Source of the DNA: Anseongella ginsenosidimutans | GTDB lineage: Bacteria; Bacteroidota; Bacteroidia; Sphingobacteriales; Sphingobacteriaceae | DNA: 64,000 nucleotides | Direction of reading: 5' to 3' | NCBI RefSeq assembly: GCF_008033235.1 | Contig: NZ_CP042432.1 | Span: 1,240,001 to 1,304,000 of the forward strand | In this document: one piece after another, positions 56,413-64,000 of the stretch | Numbering within the stretch: position 1 is the first letter of the stretch | Layout: each line of letters opens with the position of its first letter | Position numbers and translations under genes: made by a program | Notes under the pieces: model-generated | What the model saw: only the letters and a program-made list of their open reading frames with translations | Databases searched by the model: none | Told to the model about the DNA's origin: nothing

Positions 56413-57541
56413 CTGCCATGATACTCACCATGGGCAATACCGTTTGCTGCTCAAAAAAGCCGATACAAGCGGAAGCAAAAGCCCCCAGGCCCATCTGCAG
56501 GGCGCCCATCATGGAAGAAGCGCTGCCGGCGTTCCGGCTGAAAGGCGCCATGGAAAGGGCTGCTGCATTGGGATTCGTAATGCCCAGGCAGGACAGGAAG
56601 ATGAACAGCAGGAGAATGGTTTCTGTCAGCCCAAACCAGCCGCCAATGCTGCCGGCCAGAAAGATGATCGCTGTAGCAGCCTGCCCGCTCAACGCGGCAT
56701 AGATCAGCTGCTCGCTTTTAAACTTCTTAAGTAAAAGCGTGTTGACCTGGCTTCCACCGATAAACCCCACCGATAACAGGGCGAAGATCCATCCGTAGGT
56801 TTTCTCCCCTACATTAAAGATGGACATAAATAAGACGGGTGAACTGGTCACGTACACAAATAATCCCGCGAAGGCCAGCGCGCCGGCAATCGCGTACGTA
56901 CTGAACTGAGGCTCCCGCAGAACCGCCAGGAAATTGCTGATGATCGGCTTTGGCTTGAGCGACATGCTGGTATCCGCCTTATAAACTTCAGGCAGCCATA
57001 ACCAGCTTGCCGCCAGGTTGATCAGCCCCAGGACGAGGAGTATCAGGAATACCGCGTGCCACCCGAAAGCAACGGTCACGTACCCGCCCACGGTAGGCGC
57101 AATCATGGGTGAAACCCCGAGTACAAGCATCAGTAAAGAAAATACTTTCGCGTTGTCCTTCACCGGGAACAGATCACGTACCATGGCAATTGCCGCCACC
57201 CCGGCGGAACAACCGCCCAGCGCCTGGAGGAAACGCAGCCAGATAAAAGTATCAATATCCTTCACCAGCACGCATCCCGCCGACGCAAGCACATAAACCG
57301 CCAGTCCCACGTACAAGGGTTTCTTCCTGCCGAAGCGGTCCAGCAAAGGCCCGTAAAGCAGCTGCCCGGCCGAAAGGCCGATAAAGTAACTGGATAAAGA
57401 CCAGGAAACCCGGCTTTCAGTAGTAAGAAGGTCCCTGGCAATCGCTTTAAAGCCAGGCAGGTACATATCGATTGAAAACGGCCCCAGGGCCACCAGCGAT
57501 CCCAGTATGAGGATCAGAGAGAGATATTTTTTCTGTGTCAT
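56324..57541 (-). CDS. Bcr/CflA family multidrug efflux transporter
   Basis: A 405-residue major-facilitator protein with twelve helices. Family marks: LGPFSIDMYLPGFKAIARDL, GLSAGQLLYGPLLDRFGRKK (MFS signature A), and the WLRFLQALGGCSAGVAAIAMVRDLF part (here in two adjoining stretches). Exports drugs or small metabolites by proton antiport. It overlaps the App1 gene tail to tail. Confidence 0.94.
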   Translation of the reverse strand: MTQKKYLSLILILGSLVALGPFSIDMYLPGFKAIARDLLTTESRVSWSLSSYFIGLSAGQLLYGPLLDRFGRKKPLYVGLAVYVLASAGCVLVKDIDTFIWLRFLQALGGCSAGVAAIAMVRDLFPVKDNAKVFSLLMLVLGVSPMIAPTVGGYVTVAFGWHAVFLILLVLGLINLAASWLWLPEVYKADTSMSLKPKPIISNFLAVLREPQFSTYAIAGALAFAGLFVYVTSSPVLFMSIFNVGEKTYGWIFALLSVGFIGGSQVNTLLLKKFKSEQLIYAALSGQAATAIIFLAGSIGGWFGLTETILLLFIFLSCLGITNPNAAALSMAPFSRNAGSASSMMGALQMGLGAFASACIGFFEQQTVLPMVSIMAATSLLGLGVLARFRASQRAANDPGLPGCS

Positions 57542-57693
57542 TGAATTTTGGCGCGTGGAAATAAGATGTAGCCGGAATCATAAACAGCAAAAATCAACTT
57601 ATTGTTCGCGGCGGCCCCAATTTTTTCTGCTTTGGCTTAATGCCCGCTGGTTTGATTTTTGTTTCTCTTTGAGTCCCACATGATTCTGCGCTC

Positions 57694-58704
57694 ATGGAAA
57701 TAGAAACCGGCAAAAAAGAAGAAGTTGAAGTTAAGACGATCAATTCGGTAAAGCGGCATCATAAAGCCTGGCTGGGGACGTATATCCTTCTTGCGCTCGC
57801 CAGTCTTGCTCTTTATTTTATTTTCAGCCTGAATTTGATAAATGGTTTATCGGTATACATGCCCCTGGTGAGGAGAGCTTTCCTCGCGGCCTTCTTTATT
57901 TTTACCGTTTTAAGTATTTCTAAATATACCCAGGCCCTTATTATCAGGCATACGGAAGTAAAGGGTGTAAAATATAATCTCATCCGGCTTATCCGGATAC
58001 TGGCCCTGCTGGCCATATTCATGATCGTTATCGCGTTTTTATTTAAGAACTGGTACACGGCCGCGGTGTCGCTTGGGCTGGTTTCGCTAATACTCGGTTT
58101 CGCACTGCAAACGCCCATATCGTCGTTTATCGGTTGGCTGTACATCATTATCAGGAGCCCCTACAAGATAGGAGACCGCATACAGGTAGGCGATTTCAAA
58201 GGCGATGTGGTGGAGATCGGGTACCTGGATACCACTTTATGGGAGTTCAGCGGCGATTACCTGAGTAATGACCTTCCCAGCGGCAGGCTTATTCGTTTTC
58301 CAAATACGATGGTCCTGGAAACCGAGGTTTATAACTATTCATGGCGCCAGTTTCCCTACATATGGAATGAAATTCCTTTCCATATTGCCTATGAAAGCGA
58401 CTTTGCTTTCGTGGAAGAGGTGTTAAAAAGAACTACCAGCGAGGTGTTGGGTACGGATGTGCATGAAAAAGTAAAGGAACTGAAAATCCTTATCCGTCAA
58501 ACACCTGTTGATGAATTGACGATCAGGGAATATCCTTTTGTGACCTTTCGCACCAATAGCAATACCTGGGTAGAGGCGGCGGTAAACTACCTGGTGGACC
58601 CTAAAAAAGCTTCCGGTGTTAGGAGCAGCATCATCAAAAACGCGGTAGCGGCCTTGCTGCAGGAGCCTGACCGGGTGATGTTCCCGAAATCCAATTCCCG
58701 GTAA
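57694..58704 (+). CDS. MscS-family mechanosensitive ion channel
   Basis: A 336-residue protein with an N-terminal coil, four helices (about 25-145) and the MscS pore/beta domain: SLILGFALQTPISSFIGWLY (TM3-like, in two parts), RSPYKIGDRIQVGDFKGDVV and NTMVLETEVYNYS. It releases solutes during osmotic shock. The gluQ gene ends ten bases beyond its stop once the frameshift there is repaired. Confidence 0.93.
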   Translation: MEIETGKKEEVEVKTINSVKRHHKAWLGTYILLALASLALYFIFSLNLINGLSVYMPLVRRAFLAAFFIFTVLSISKYTQALIIRHTEVKGVKYNLIRLIRILALLAIFMIVIAFLFKNWYTAAVSLGLVSLILGFALQTPISSFIGWLYIIIRSPYKIGDRIQVGDFKGDVVEIGYLDTTLWEFSGDYLSNDLPSGRLIRFPNTMVLETEVYNYSWRQFPYIWNEIPFHIAYESDFAFVEEVLKRTTSEVLGTDVHEKVKELKILIRQTPVDELTIREYPFVTFRTNSNTWVEAAVNYLVDPKKASGVRSSIIKNAVAALLQEPDRVMFPKSNSR

Positions 58705-58713
58705 GAGCTTTGC

Positions 58714-59615
58714 TTAACACAGCGCCAGGGGCAACGTATTGTTTTCTTCAAGCGCGGCGGCCAGGGACTGCCAGGTTTTAACCGGCTCTTTGATTTGCAG
58801 CATGGAACCAATGAGTGAATAGACATCTGCCGCTTTCTTCCCTTCTTTCCGAAGGTATTGAACCGAAATATCACCGGCTGTTTTCGATAGTTTCCGGCCC
58901 CGGGGCCTTTTAGCAATTCATGATGATGAAAAACAGCTTGCCCGAAGGCGGGCCGTTCCAGTACAGCGGCCAGGGAAAGTTGCGCAAGTGTGGAATCCCA
59001 CAAGTCCGCACCCCTTACGATGATATTGATCCCGTAGTGCAGATCGTCCGCTAATGAAGCAAGCTGATAGGAAGGCAGGCCGTCCTTCCGCCTGACAATG
59101 AAATCGCGCATGGACGCCGGAAGGCTGGTGCTTACTACCCCGTTCTGCAGCGTTTTCACCCGCAGCGCTTCCCGCGAAACGGTTTTCAATCTCCAGCTGG
59201 CGTTTTCTGCAGTATGAGGGATCTTCTTAGCCCGGCAGGTTCCCGGGTAGCCGCGGTCCCCGGATTTTTGAAGTACATCCGTCCGGGAACAAGTGCAGGC
59301 GAAAATCCCCTTCTTTTCCAGCAATTGCTGCAAAGCTTCCCGGTACAGTTCCATGCGGTGGAACTGTGAGTATTGACTTTCATATTCCCTGAAATTTGCG
59401 GGCCCCTCCTGCCAGGGTATCTCCAGGAAATTGAGCGTATCAAAAATATCCCGGACGTATTCGTCTTTTACCCGTTCCATGTCAATATCATCGATCCGGA
59501 GTACGGTTTTCGCGCCTGTTTTGGCTGCGAGGCCGGCCGTAAGGGCAAACGATAATACATTTCCCAAATGGAGAAAACCCGTGGGGGTAGGTGCAATACG
59601 CGTCTTCAGTTTCAT
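58714..59615 (-). pseudogene. gluQ: Glutamyl-Q tRNA-Asp synthetase, one-base frameshift
   Basis: GluRS-like catalytic core without anticodon domain: IAPTPTGFLHLGNVLSFAL, the zinc site CTCSRTDV/YPGTC (C-x-C, Y, C) and HHELLKGP. As written the frame drifts after HHELLKGP. One extra C or G in the run C4G4 at 58898-58905 restores RGRKLSKTAGDISVQYL (the KMSKS element) and a stop at 58714, giving 300 residues, the normal length. GluQRS glutamylates the queuosine of tRNA-Asp. A complete glnS and gltX also lie in the window. Confidence 0.88.
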
Positions 59616-59662
59616 AAAGAAGTCAATTTACTAAAAATTAGAAAAAACCCTATTTTTAGGAA

Positions 59663-60229
59663 ATGAATAAGGTACTTTTAATATTTCTAAGCTTGTCCCT
59701 GTTATTATCCTGTAAAGAGGAGCTGCCGGAAGTGGAGGAAGAACAGGAATATATCCAGTATTTCGAAGCGTTGATCAACGGTAAAGAAGTCCGTGTGGAA
59801 AGCTCCTATTCAAAAAACAGGGAAAACCTGCGCGGAAGCTGGACCGGCGTGAGCTTCGGCAACGGTCCGCAGATTGCTATGTACACGATAAATGTAACCT
59901 TTCCCGGGGAAGAGGAATTTGTACCGAAGCTACGGTTCCAGGTATTTGATCTGAGTAAACGAAAACAGGAAGTTACCCATGAAAATTCCTACCACGAGAA
60001 CTTTGGAACCTATGTCGTTTACGTTAAAGATCCTGAGAACGAAGAGGATGAGGCGACGGTTTACGCCCCGGGAAGCAAGCCGTTTATTATAGAAATAACA
60101 AAGATTGACTATCCTGAAGGGAGTTCGATTCCCTATGTAGGCGGTACGCTCAACGGCGTACTCTACTCCCGGGACAATCCTAAAGATTCCGTTATCATTG
60201 AAAATGCGAATTTCGAGGTCAGGTATTGA
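59663..60229 (+). CDS. Lipoprotein preceding sulfatase
   Basis: A 188-residue protein with a lipoprotein signal (VLLIFLSLSLLLSC, cysteine at about 18), then an acidic linker (KEELPEVEEEQEY) and a beta-rich domain. I recognise no family. Its TGA overlaps the sulfatase ATG, so the two genes are co-translated. It may help localise or assist the sulfatase. Confidence 0.78.
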   Translation: MNKVLLIFLSLSLLLSCKEELPEVEEEQEYIQYFEALINGKEVRVESSYSKNRENLRGSWTGVSFGNGPQIAMYTINVTFPGEEEFVPKLRFQVFDLSKRKQEVTHENSYHENFGTYVVYVKDPENEEDEATVYAPGSKPFIIEITKIDYPEGSSIPYVGGTLNGVLYSRDNPKDSVIIENANFEVRY

Positions 60230-61700
60230 TGAAGCTAAAGAATATGAAAGTTAGCTGCTCCGTGTTATGTGTCTCAGGGATCCTTATCCTGGCCGCATTC
60301 ATGCAACCTTTAACAGGTCAGTCAACGCTTCCCGGGCCTCCGCCGGAGTCGCCCGGGCGACCGCCAAATTCGGACGGGCCTCCGCCGGAGTCGCCCGGGC
60401 CGGAAAGGCCGAATATCATTTTCCTGCTTACCGACGATCATCGCTGGGATGGCTTGGGAGCTATGGGGAATTCAATTATTCAAACGCCTAACCTGGACCG
60501 CCTTGCGCGCCGGGGATTACTGTTCCGGAACGCTTATGTTACTACCGCTATTTGCGCCGTTAGCCGGGCAAGTATCCTCAGTGGCCAGTACATGTCGCGG
60601 CACAGCATTCGGAACTTCAGCAGCAATTTCACGCAAGAAGCATTAGCCAAAACATATCCCCTTCTCCTGAAGAAGGCAGGATATACCATCGGATTTGCCG
60701 GAAAATACGGCGTTGGAAACGAACCTCCGGGCGAACTCTTTGATTTCTGGTCCTGTACCGAAAAGGGGCAGCCTCCCTATGAATACGAGACCGGGGCGGG
60801 GAGAACGATTCACCATACCGATAGCATTGGCAATGATATCCGTGAGTTTCTTAATGAGTTTGCCGGCCGGGGCGGAAAGCCTTTTTGCCTTTCGGTCAGC
60901 TTCAAAGCGCCGCACGAGCTGGACGGCAATCCGCCAACGTATCCGGTTCAGGAACGTTTCCGGCATTTGTACGCCGAAACGGAGATCCCGCTACCTGAAA
61001 CCGCGGATCCACGGTACTGGAACAGCTTTCCGGATTTTTTCAGAACCGATAAGAATATTGCCAGGAAAAGATGGAAAGCCTTGTTTTCCACCCCTGAGCA
61101 GTACCAGGAAAATGTAAAGAATTATTACCGGCTGATTACCGGCGTTGATGAAGTCGTCGGCGGATTAGTGCAGCAGCTGAAAGACCTGGGTATTGATAAG
61201 AATACCGTGATCATTTTCATGGGCGATAACGGCTTTTACCTGGGTGAACATGGCCTGGAGGGCAAATGGTACGGGCATGAAGAATCGATTCGTGTGCCCC
61301 TGGTCATTTATGATCCCAGGCCGGGCAGGAAACCGGGAACACCTGATCTCATTGCCCTGAATATTGATATCGCTCCCACTATACTGGGAATAGCCGGTGT
61401 GCCTGCCCCCGGTACGATGCAGGGCAAAGACCTGGCTTTGATGGTAGAAACCCCCGGCTCCGGCGAAATGACTTTTTCTACGAACACACATTCATGGGAA
61501 GCCCCGGTATTCCAAAGGTAGAAGGTGTTGTTAGCCGCGAAATAAAATACATGAACTTCATTGAACACGGCTACGAAGAACTATACGACCTCCGTAAAGA
61601 TCCGAAGGAAAAGGTGAACCTGGCCGGAGACCCCCGGGCGCAAGACATGCTGCAATTAATGCGCACCCGCTACCAGGAGCTGAAAAAACAGGCAAAGTAA
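60229..61700 (+). pseudogene. Sulfatase with proline-rich N-terminal linker, one-base frameshift
   Basis: A signal peptide, a proline-rich linker with two GPPPESPG units, then the sulfatase fold: NIIFLLTDDHRWDGLGAMG (metal-binding DD), the FGly motif CAVSRAS and GKYGVGNEP. The frame breaks at a C5 run at 61451-61455; C6 restores NDFFYEHTFMGSPG and a C-terminal region ending at 61700, 490 residues in all. The maturation motif has V instead of the usual P or A at its third position. A TTG three bases earlier is an alternative start. Hydrolyses a sulfate ester outside the cytoplasm; substrate unknown. Confidence 0.86.
60334..60400. repeat. 25-bp perfect direct repeat in the sulfatase linker
   Basis: Identical 25-bp copies at 60334-60358 and 60376-60400, 42 bases apart (14 codons), encode the GPPPESPG units. 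A spacing of whole codons keeps the frame, so unit number could change by slippage. Confidence 0.85.
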
Positions 61701-61718
61701 CTGCAAGAGCGGTGTTAA

Positions 61719-61770
61719 GCGTGAACTTGCAGTGGGTGTGAGCTTGCGGTAGGTTTGAGCTTGCAGCACG
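61719..61770. repeat. Three near-identical 17-bp tandem units
   Basis: Units centred on GTGAACTTGCAGTGG, GTGAGCTTGCGGTAGG and TTGAGCTTGCAGCACG follow one another between the sulfatase and the DoxX gene. They share the GAGCTTGCAG core with a few changes. Function unknown; a decayed tandem repeat or binding-site cluster is possible. Confidence 0.6.
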
Positions 61771-61773
61771 AGG

Positions 61774-61816
61774 TAAAAAATGACCCGCTTGCAGATCTTA
61801 CGGTATGCAAACGGGT
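61774..61816 (-). terminator. Rho-independent terminator after the DoxX-like gene
   Basis: On the minus strand an 11-bp stem (61806-61816 with 61783-61793, one mismatch) and 12-base loop precede a T-rich run. It ends transcription of the DoxX gene. Confidence 0.7.
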
Positions 61817-61820
61817 AAGG

Positions 61821-62231
61821 TTATGCCCGTACTTTGTCGTTTTTTAATGGGACCAGCTTCCGCAGGTTTTCATTTCTCAGCCAAAGCCCTCCCCAGATCA
61901 GCAACGCAAGGTAAACCGGGAAAAGGATGTGCGAGAAAAGCGGGTTGTCCAGCCGGAAATGGGTAGCCATGGCGCCGCCGAAATAGCCGGTCAGCAGCAA
62001 GGCGCCGAGAACCGAAGTTCGTGGGATAATGTACAGAAGCGTTGATACGAATCCCAGGATTCCGATGGGCAGCAAATGATGTTCGCCGTAGCCCAGGTCC
62101 GTAGTGCCTTTAACCACTTCGTCCGGTGGAAAAAATTTGAAAATACTGTCAGACAGCATGAACAGAATGGCAAGCCCGCTTAATACGCGTGAGGTCCAGA
62201 GTCTTCCTTTTGAAATTTGATTTGTTTCCAT
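61821..62231 (-). CDS. DoxX-like membrane protein
   Basis: A 136-residue protein with four helices (SRVLSGLAILFMLSDSIFKF, LPIGILGFVSTLLYIIP, GALLLTGYFGGAMATHFR, LFPVYLALLIWGGLWLR), DoxX-family pattern. The ATG at 62231 (METNQISKGRL) is preferred over a longer frame. Role probably in redox or membrane stress; substrate unknown. Confidence 0.85.
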   Translation of the reverse strand: METNQISKGRLWTSRVLSGLAILFMLSDSIFKFFPPDEVVKGTTDLGYGEHHLLPIGILGFVSTLLYIIPRTSVLGALLLTGYFGGAMATHFRLDNPLFSHILFPVYLALLIWGGLWLRNENLRKLVPLKNDKVRA

Positions 62232-62354
62232 GTTACATAAATTTTTTAACCGTTGTTTGATAAAGCAAATGTAGCTTGCTTTCCGGGCTGCCGTGAAGTA
62301 CGGAAGCGACAATTAAGAGGGCTTATTGCGACTTTGGATCCCCCCTTGATCCGG

Positions 62355-62385
62355 TTTGAATTCCCGGTAATCAATTGTATATTTG
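62355..62385 (+). promoter_or_regulatory. Strong Bacteroidota promoter of the CHRD gene
   Basis: TTTG at 62355-62358, 19 bases, TATATTTG at 62378-62385. The -7 element and spacing are identical to the promoter at 52017. Confidence 0.7.
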
Positions 62386-62408
62386 AATTAAACCAATATA
62401 TATAAAAC

Positions 62409-62900
62409 ATGATCTCGAATAAAATTTTAACCAGTATCCTGCTTTCTGCTTCAATTCTTGTATTGTCCGCATGCAACAATAAAAAAAATGCAGATAGTCC
62501 GGATAATGAAACAACCCTGACAGCCACCGCTGCATTAGATGCCGTCCAGGAAACAGCGGAAGTGAATTCTGAGGGCGCCGGTAGTTTCGAGGGTACGCTT
62601 GACACAGCAACCGGGGAATTTACTTTTAAGCTGGAGTGGAGCGGTCTTACCGGCCCGCCTTCCATGATGCATTTTCACGGCCCTGCAGATCCCGGCGCTG
62701 ACGCGGGGGTAAAGATCGGAATTACCGATTTCCCGGCGGAAGCCGCTGGTTCGGTAAGCCAGACAGTAACTGTTGAAGAAGCCGACCGGGCGGACCTGCT
62801 TGCCGGCAAATGGTATGTGAACATTCATACCGACGCGTACGGCGCCGGCGAGATCAGGGGACAGGTAGAATTTACGAACAGCGGTGGTGCAGCTCAATAA
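62409..62900 (+). CDS. CHRD domain lipoprotein
   Basis: A 163-residue protein with a lipoprotein signal (SASILVLSAC), a polar linker, and a CHRD domain: LTATAALDAVQE, FKLEWSGLTGPPSMMHFHGPADPG, and the WYVNIHTDAYGAGEIRGQV end. Often metal-binding or extracellular structural. Function unassigned. Confidence 0.9.
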   Translation: MISNKILTSILLSASILVLSACNNKKNADSPDNETTLTATAALDAVQETAEVNSEGAGSFEGTLDTATGEFTFKLEWSGLTGPPSMMHFHGPADPGADAGVKIGITDFPAEAAGSVSQTVTVEEADRADLLAGKWYVNIHTDAYGAGEIRGQVEFTNSGGAAQ

Positions 62901-62940
62901 AGCCTTTGTAGAATTACTTCTAAAAAAATCGAAAAAGTAA

Positions 62941-62970
62941 TTGACATCTAAGCGAAAATTGCTAACTTAG
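62941..62970 (+). promoter_or_regulatory. Possible promoter of the 62975-63042 transcript
   Basis: TTG at 62941-62943, 19 bases, TAACTTAG at 62963-62970 (one mismatch to TAnnTTTG). TTGACA at 62941 is also a sigma-70-like -35. The AATTACTT/AAGTAATT inverted repeat at 62912-62942 overlaps it and may be an operator. Confidence 0.4.
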
Positions 62971-62974
62971 CTGT

Positions 62975-63042
62975 TGCCCACCCAAGGGCATGTTTTTCAT
63001 AGGTAGATGTGGGTCTGGCTACGCAAGTAGCCGGACCTTTTT
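62975..63042 (+). ncRNA. Candidate structured leader or small RNA ending in a strong terminator
   Basis: Two hairpins: TGCCC/GGGCA with loop ACCCAA (62975-62990) followed by T5, then an 11-bp stem with GCAA tetraloop (63012-63037) and T5 (63038-63042). The loop bases ACCCA can pair with TGGGT at 63010-63014 to form an H-type pseudoknot that would break into the terminator stem. Either an attenuator for the methyltransferase at 63128, an sRNA, or the terminator of the CHRD gene. I recognise no known class. Confidence 0.5.
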
Positions 63043-63127
63043 ATGAAATACGTTTTTTATAGAGAGCCGTCCCCGTTTTTTGTTAGCTGCCGCAACCGGG
63101 CGCCGGTAAAACAACACAACAAAAGAG

Positions 63128-63637
63128 ATGACCCTTGATGAAGCCAGGAAGTTAATAGCCGTTCCGGCACTCCATGCGGGCGGCCCCCAGGAATGGGCGG
63201 ATCTGGGCTGCGGACCCGGTTTGTTCAGCCGCGCCCTTTTAAGCCTTCTGCCGGACGCAAGTCGTATTCACGCGGTGGATAACCGGTTTTATGATTTCGA
63301 AGAAGCGGGAATACAGTTCATCAAAGCCGATTTTGAACAGGATGTCCTTCCGCTTCCAGCCCTGAACGGGATCATGATGGCAAATTCCCTGCATTTCGTT
63401 AACAATAAATTGCGCCTTTTACGGAAGCTTAAAATGCAGTTGAGGCCGGGAAGTATCTTTATCCTGGTAGAGTATGACAAAGCCTGGCCAAATCCCTGGG
63501 TGCCTTACCCGCTGAAGTTTTCTTCTGCCGGAAAATTATTCCAGGAGGCAGGCTTGGGCCCGCTGGAAAAGATCGCTGAGCGGAAGTCTGTTTACAGCCG
63601 GGCGAAGATCTATTCAGCCTGGTGCCGGGTGGGCTGA
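63128..63637 (+). CDS. Class I SAM-dependent methyltransferase
   Basis: A 169-residue Rossmann-type methyltransferase: motif I WADLGCGPGLFSRALL, acidic end of strand 2 in IHAVDNRFYD, motif IV-like IMMANSLHFVNN. It is shorter than many family members but has a complete core. Substrate unknown. It lies 86 bases after the terminator-bearing structure. Confidence 0.88.
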   Translation: MTLDEARKLIAVPALHAGGPQEWADLGCGPGLFSRALLSLLPDASRIHAVDNRFYDFEEAGIQFIKADFEQDVLPLPALNGIMMANSLHFVNNKLRLLRKLKMQLRPGSIFILVEYDKAWPNPWVPYPLKFSSAGKLFQEAGLGPLEKIAERKSVYSRAKIYSAWCRVG

Positions 63638-63651
63638 TTAAGGAACAGAAG

Positions 63652-64000
63652 TCAGTTCGGCTTATTTTCTGTCTTGTTTCGCTTTTCGCTTTCTGCTCCG
63701 CTGTTGTTTTCTCCCTTGCTTCCGATCTCTTTTCCCTCCCCGCTTCCAGCTTTCCAGCCTATCAGCAGGATGCCGCCGATGACCAAGGCGGTCCCTGCCA
63801 GCTGCCCCGCAAAAATGGGTTCCCCAAGAAACCAGTGTGCCTGCAGGATAGTGGAAACCGGCCCCACAGCTGAAATAATGGAAACGTTATTCGAGCCAAT
63901 TCTTTTAAGCCCGTTGGCAATCATAAAAGAAGGCAGCACGGTGGCTACCACCGCAAGGAGCAGCCCGTACCATATCAAGCCCGGTTTGATAATGATCAGT
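63652..64000 (-). CDS. EamA/DMT-family transporter, N-terminus cut by window edge
   Basis: The minus-strand frame is open across the right edge. The visible C-terminal 115 residues show the last three to four helices (LLLAVVATVLPSFMIANGL, FLGEPIFAGQLAGTALVIGG) and a charged tail (SEKRNKTENKPN). The motif ISAVGPVSTILQ and LGEP are typical of EamA exporters. It converges on the methyltransferase with a 14-base gap. Confidence 0.86.
   Translation of the reverse strand, partial: LIIIKPGLIWYGLLLAVVATVLPSFMIANGLKRIGSNNVSIISAVGPVSTILQAHWFLGEPIFAGQLAGTALVIGGILLIGWKAGSGEGKEIGSKGENNSGAESEKRNKTENKPN

Noticed and set aside
58587-58713. Extension of the GluQRS frame into the MscS gene
   Set aside because: It arises from the frameshift; after repair the gene stops at 58714, just outside MscS.
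62975-63042. Known preQ1 or SAM-II riboswitch
   Set aside because: The pseudoknot topology is similar but conserved core bases of those classes were not recognised.
1-64000. tRNA, rRNA, CRISPR or intact insertion sequence
   Set aside because: No T-loop-like GGTTCGAATCC context outside coding regions, no regularly spaced repeat series and no transposase frame were found by eye.

Overview
The window reads as chromosomal DNA of a member of the Bacteroidota, with about half G+C by eye. The grounds are the recurrent TAnnTTTG promoter core (several with an upstream TTTG at 18-19 bp), scarce Shine-Dalgarno sites, and family content typical of the phylum: Bacteroidota-type AMP nucleosidase, double MacB-FtsX permease, DUF2911, LytS/LytTR pairs, GntP/glycerate kinase and CHRD lipoproteins. 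I cannot fix the genus. No rRNA, tRNA, CRISPR array, phage module or intact insertion sequence was seen.

Layout. 1-3299: sigma-54 response regulator and membrane sensor kinase (kinase cut by the left edge). 3354-5376: AMP nucleosidase, crotonase and a free-standing B12-binding domain. 5531-7891: divergent galK/galM. 7855-17895: an envelope module (RDD, SpoIIM-like, two membrane proteins, DUF4129, DUF4350, MoxR, DUF58) split by a Spy-like protein and a MacB-type permease. 17895-18053: a decayed palindrome resembling a MITE. 18220-21461: convergent GlnRS and GluRS. 21524-29181: sensor kinase, TonB receptor facing an ECF sigma/anti-sigma/lipoprotein operon, DUF2911, two OmpA proteins. 29279-36658: small protein-ClpS-CtpA, glycerate kinase, GntP, DUF819, DinB. 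36815-43964: CGNR regulator, YVTN lipoprotein, LytS/LytTR pair, thioredoxin-like lipid-envelope protein, SDR. 44190-49692: OmpA, sugar-lactone oxidase, DinB, then AhpD-DGPF-ECF sigma. 49628-54375: an exported glutamate-racemase homologue, exported MsrB, and an iron-reductase-like operon (DUF3325, DUF3649, PepSY). 54446-63637: lipid kinase facing an App1 lipid phosphatase, Bcr/CflA pump, MscS, GluQRS, lipoprotein plus sulfatase, DoxX, CHRD lipoprotein, a structured leader or small RNA, and a methyltransferase. The right edge cuts an EamA transporter.

The most important technical observation is that eight genes (MacB-type permease, TonB receptor, CtpA protease, glycerate kinase, LytTR regulator, ECF sigma, GluQRS, sulfatase) are each broken by the loss of exactly one base at a run of G or C. 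Restoring one base gives a normal full-length protein every time. This looks like sequencing or assembly undercounting rather than true gene decay, so these entries are given over their restored spans. The most interesting biology is the exported racemase homologue, the possible pseudoknot/terminator leader before the methyltransferase, the palindromic element at 17895, the ECF42-like cluster and the opposed lipid kinase/phosphatase pair.
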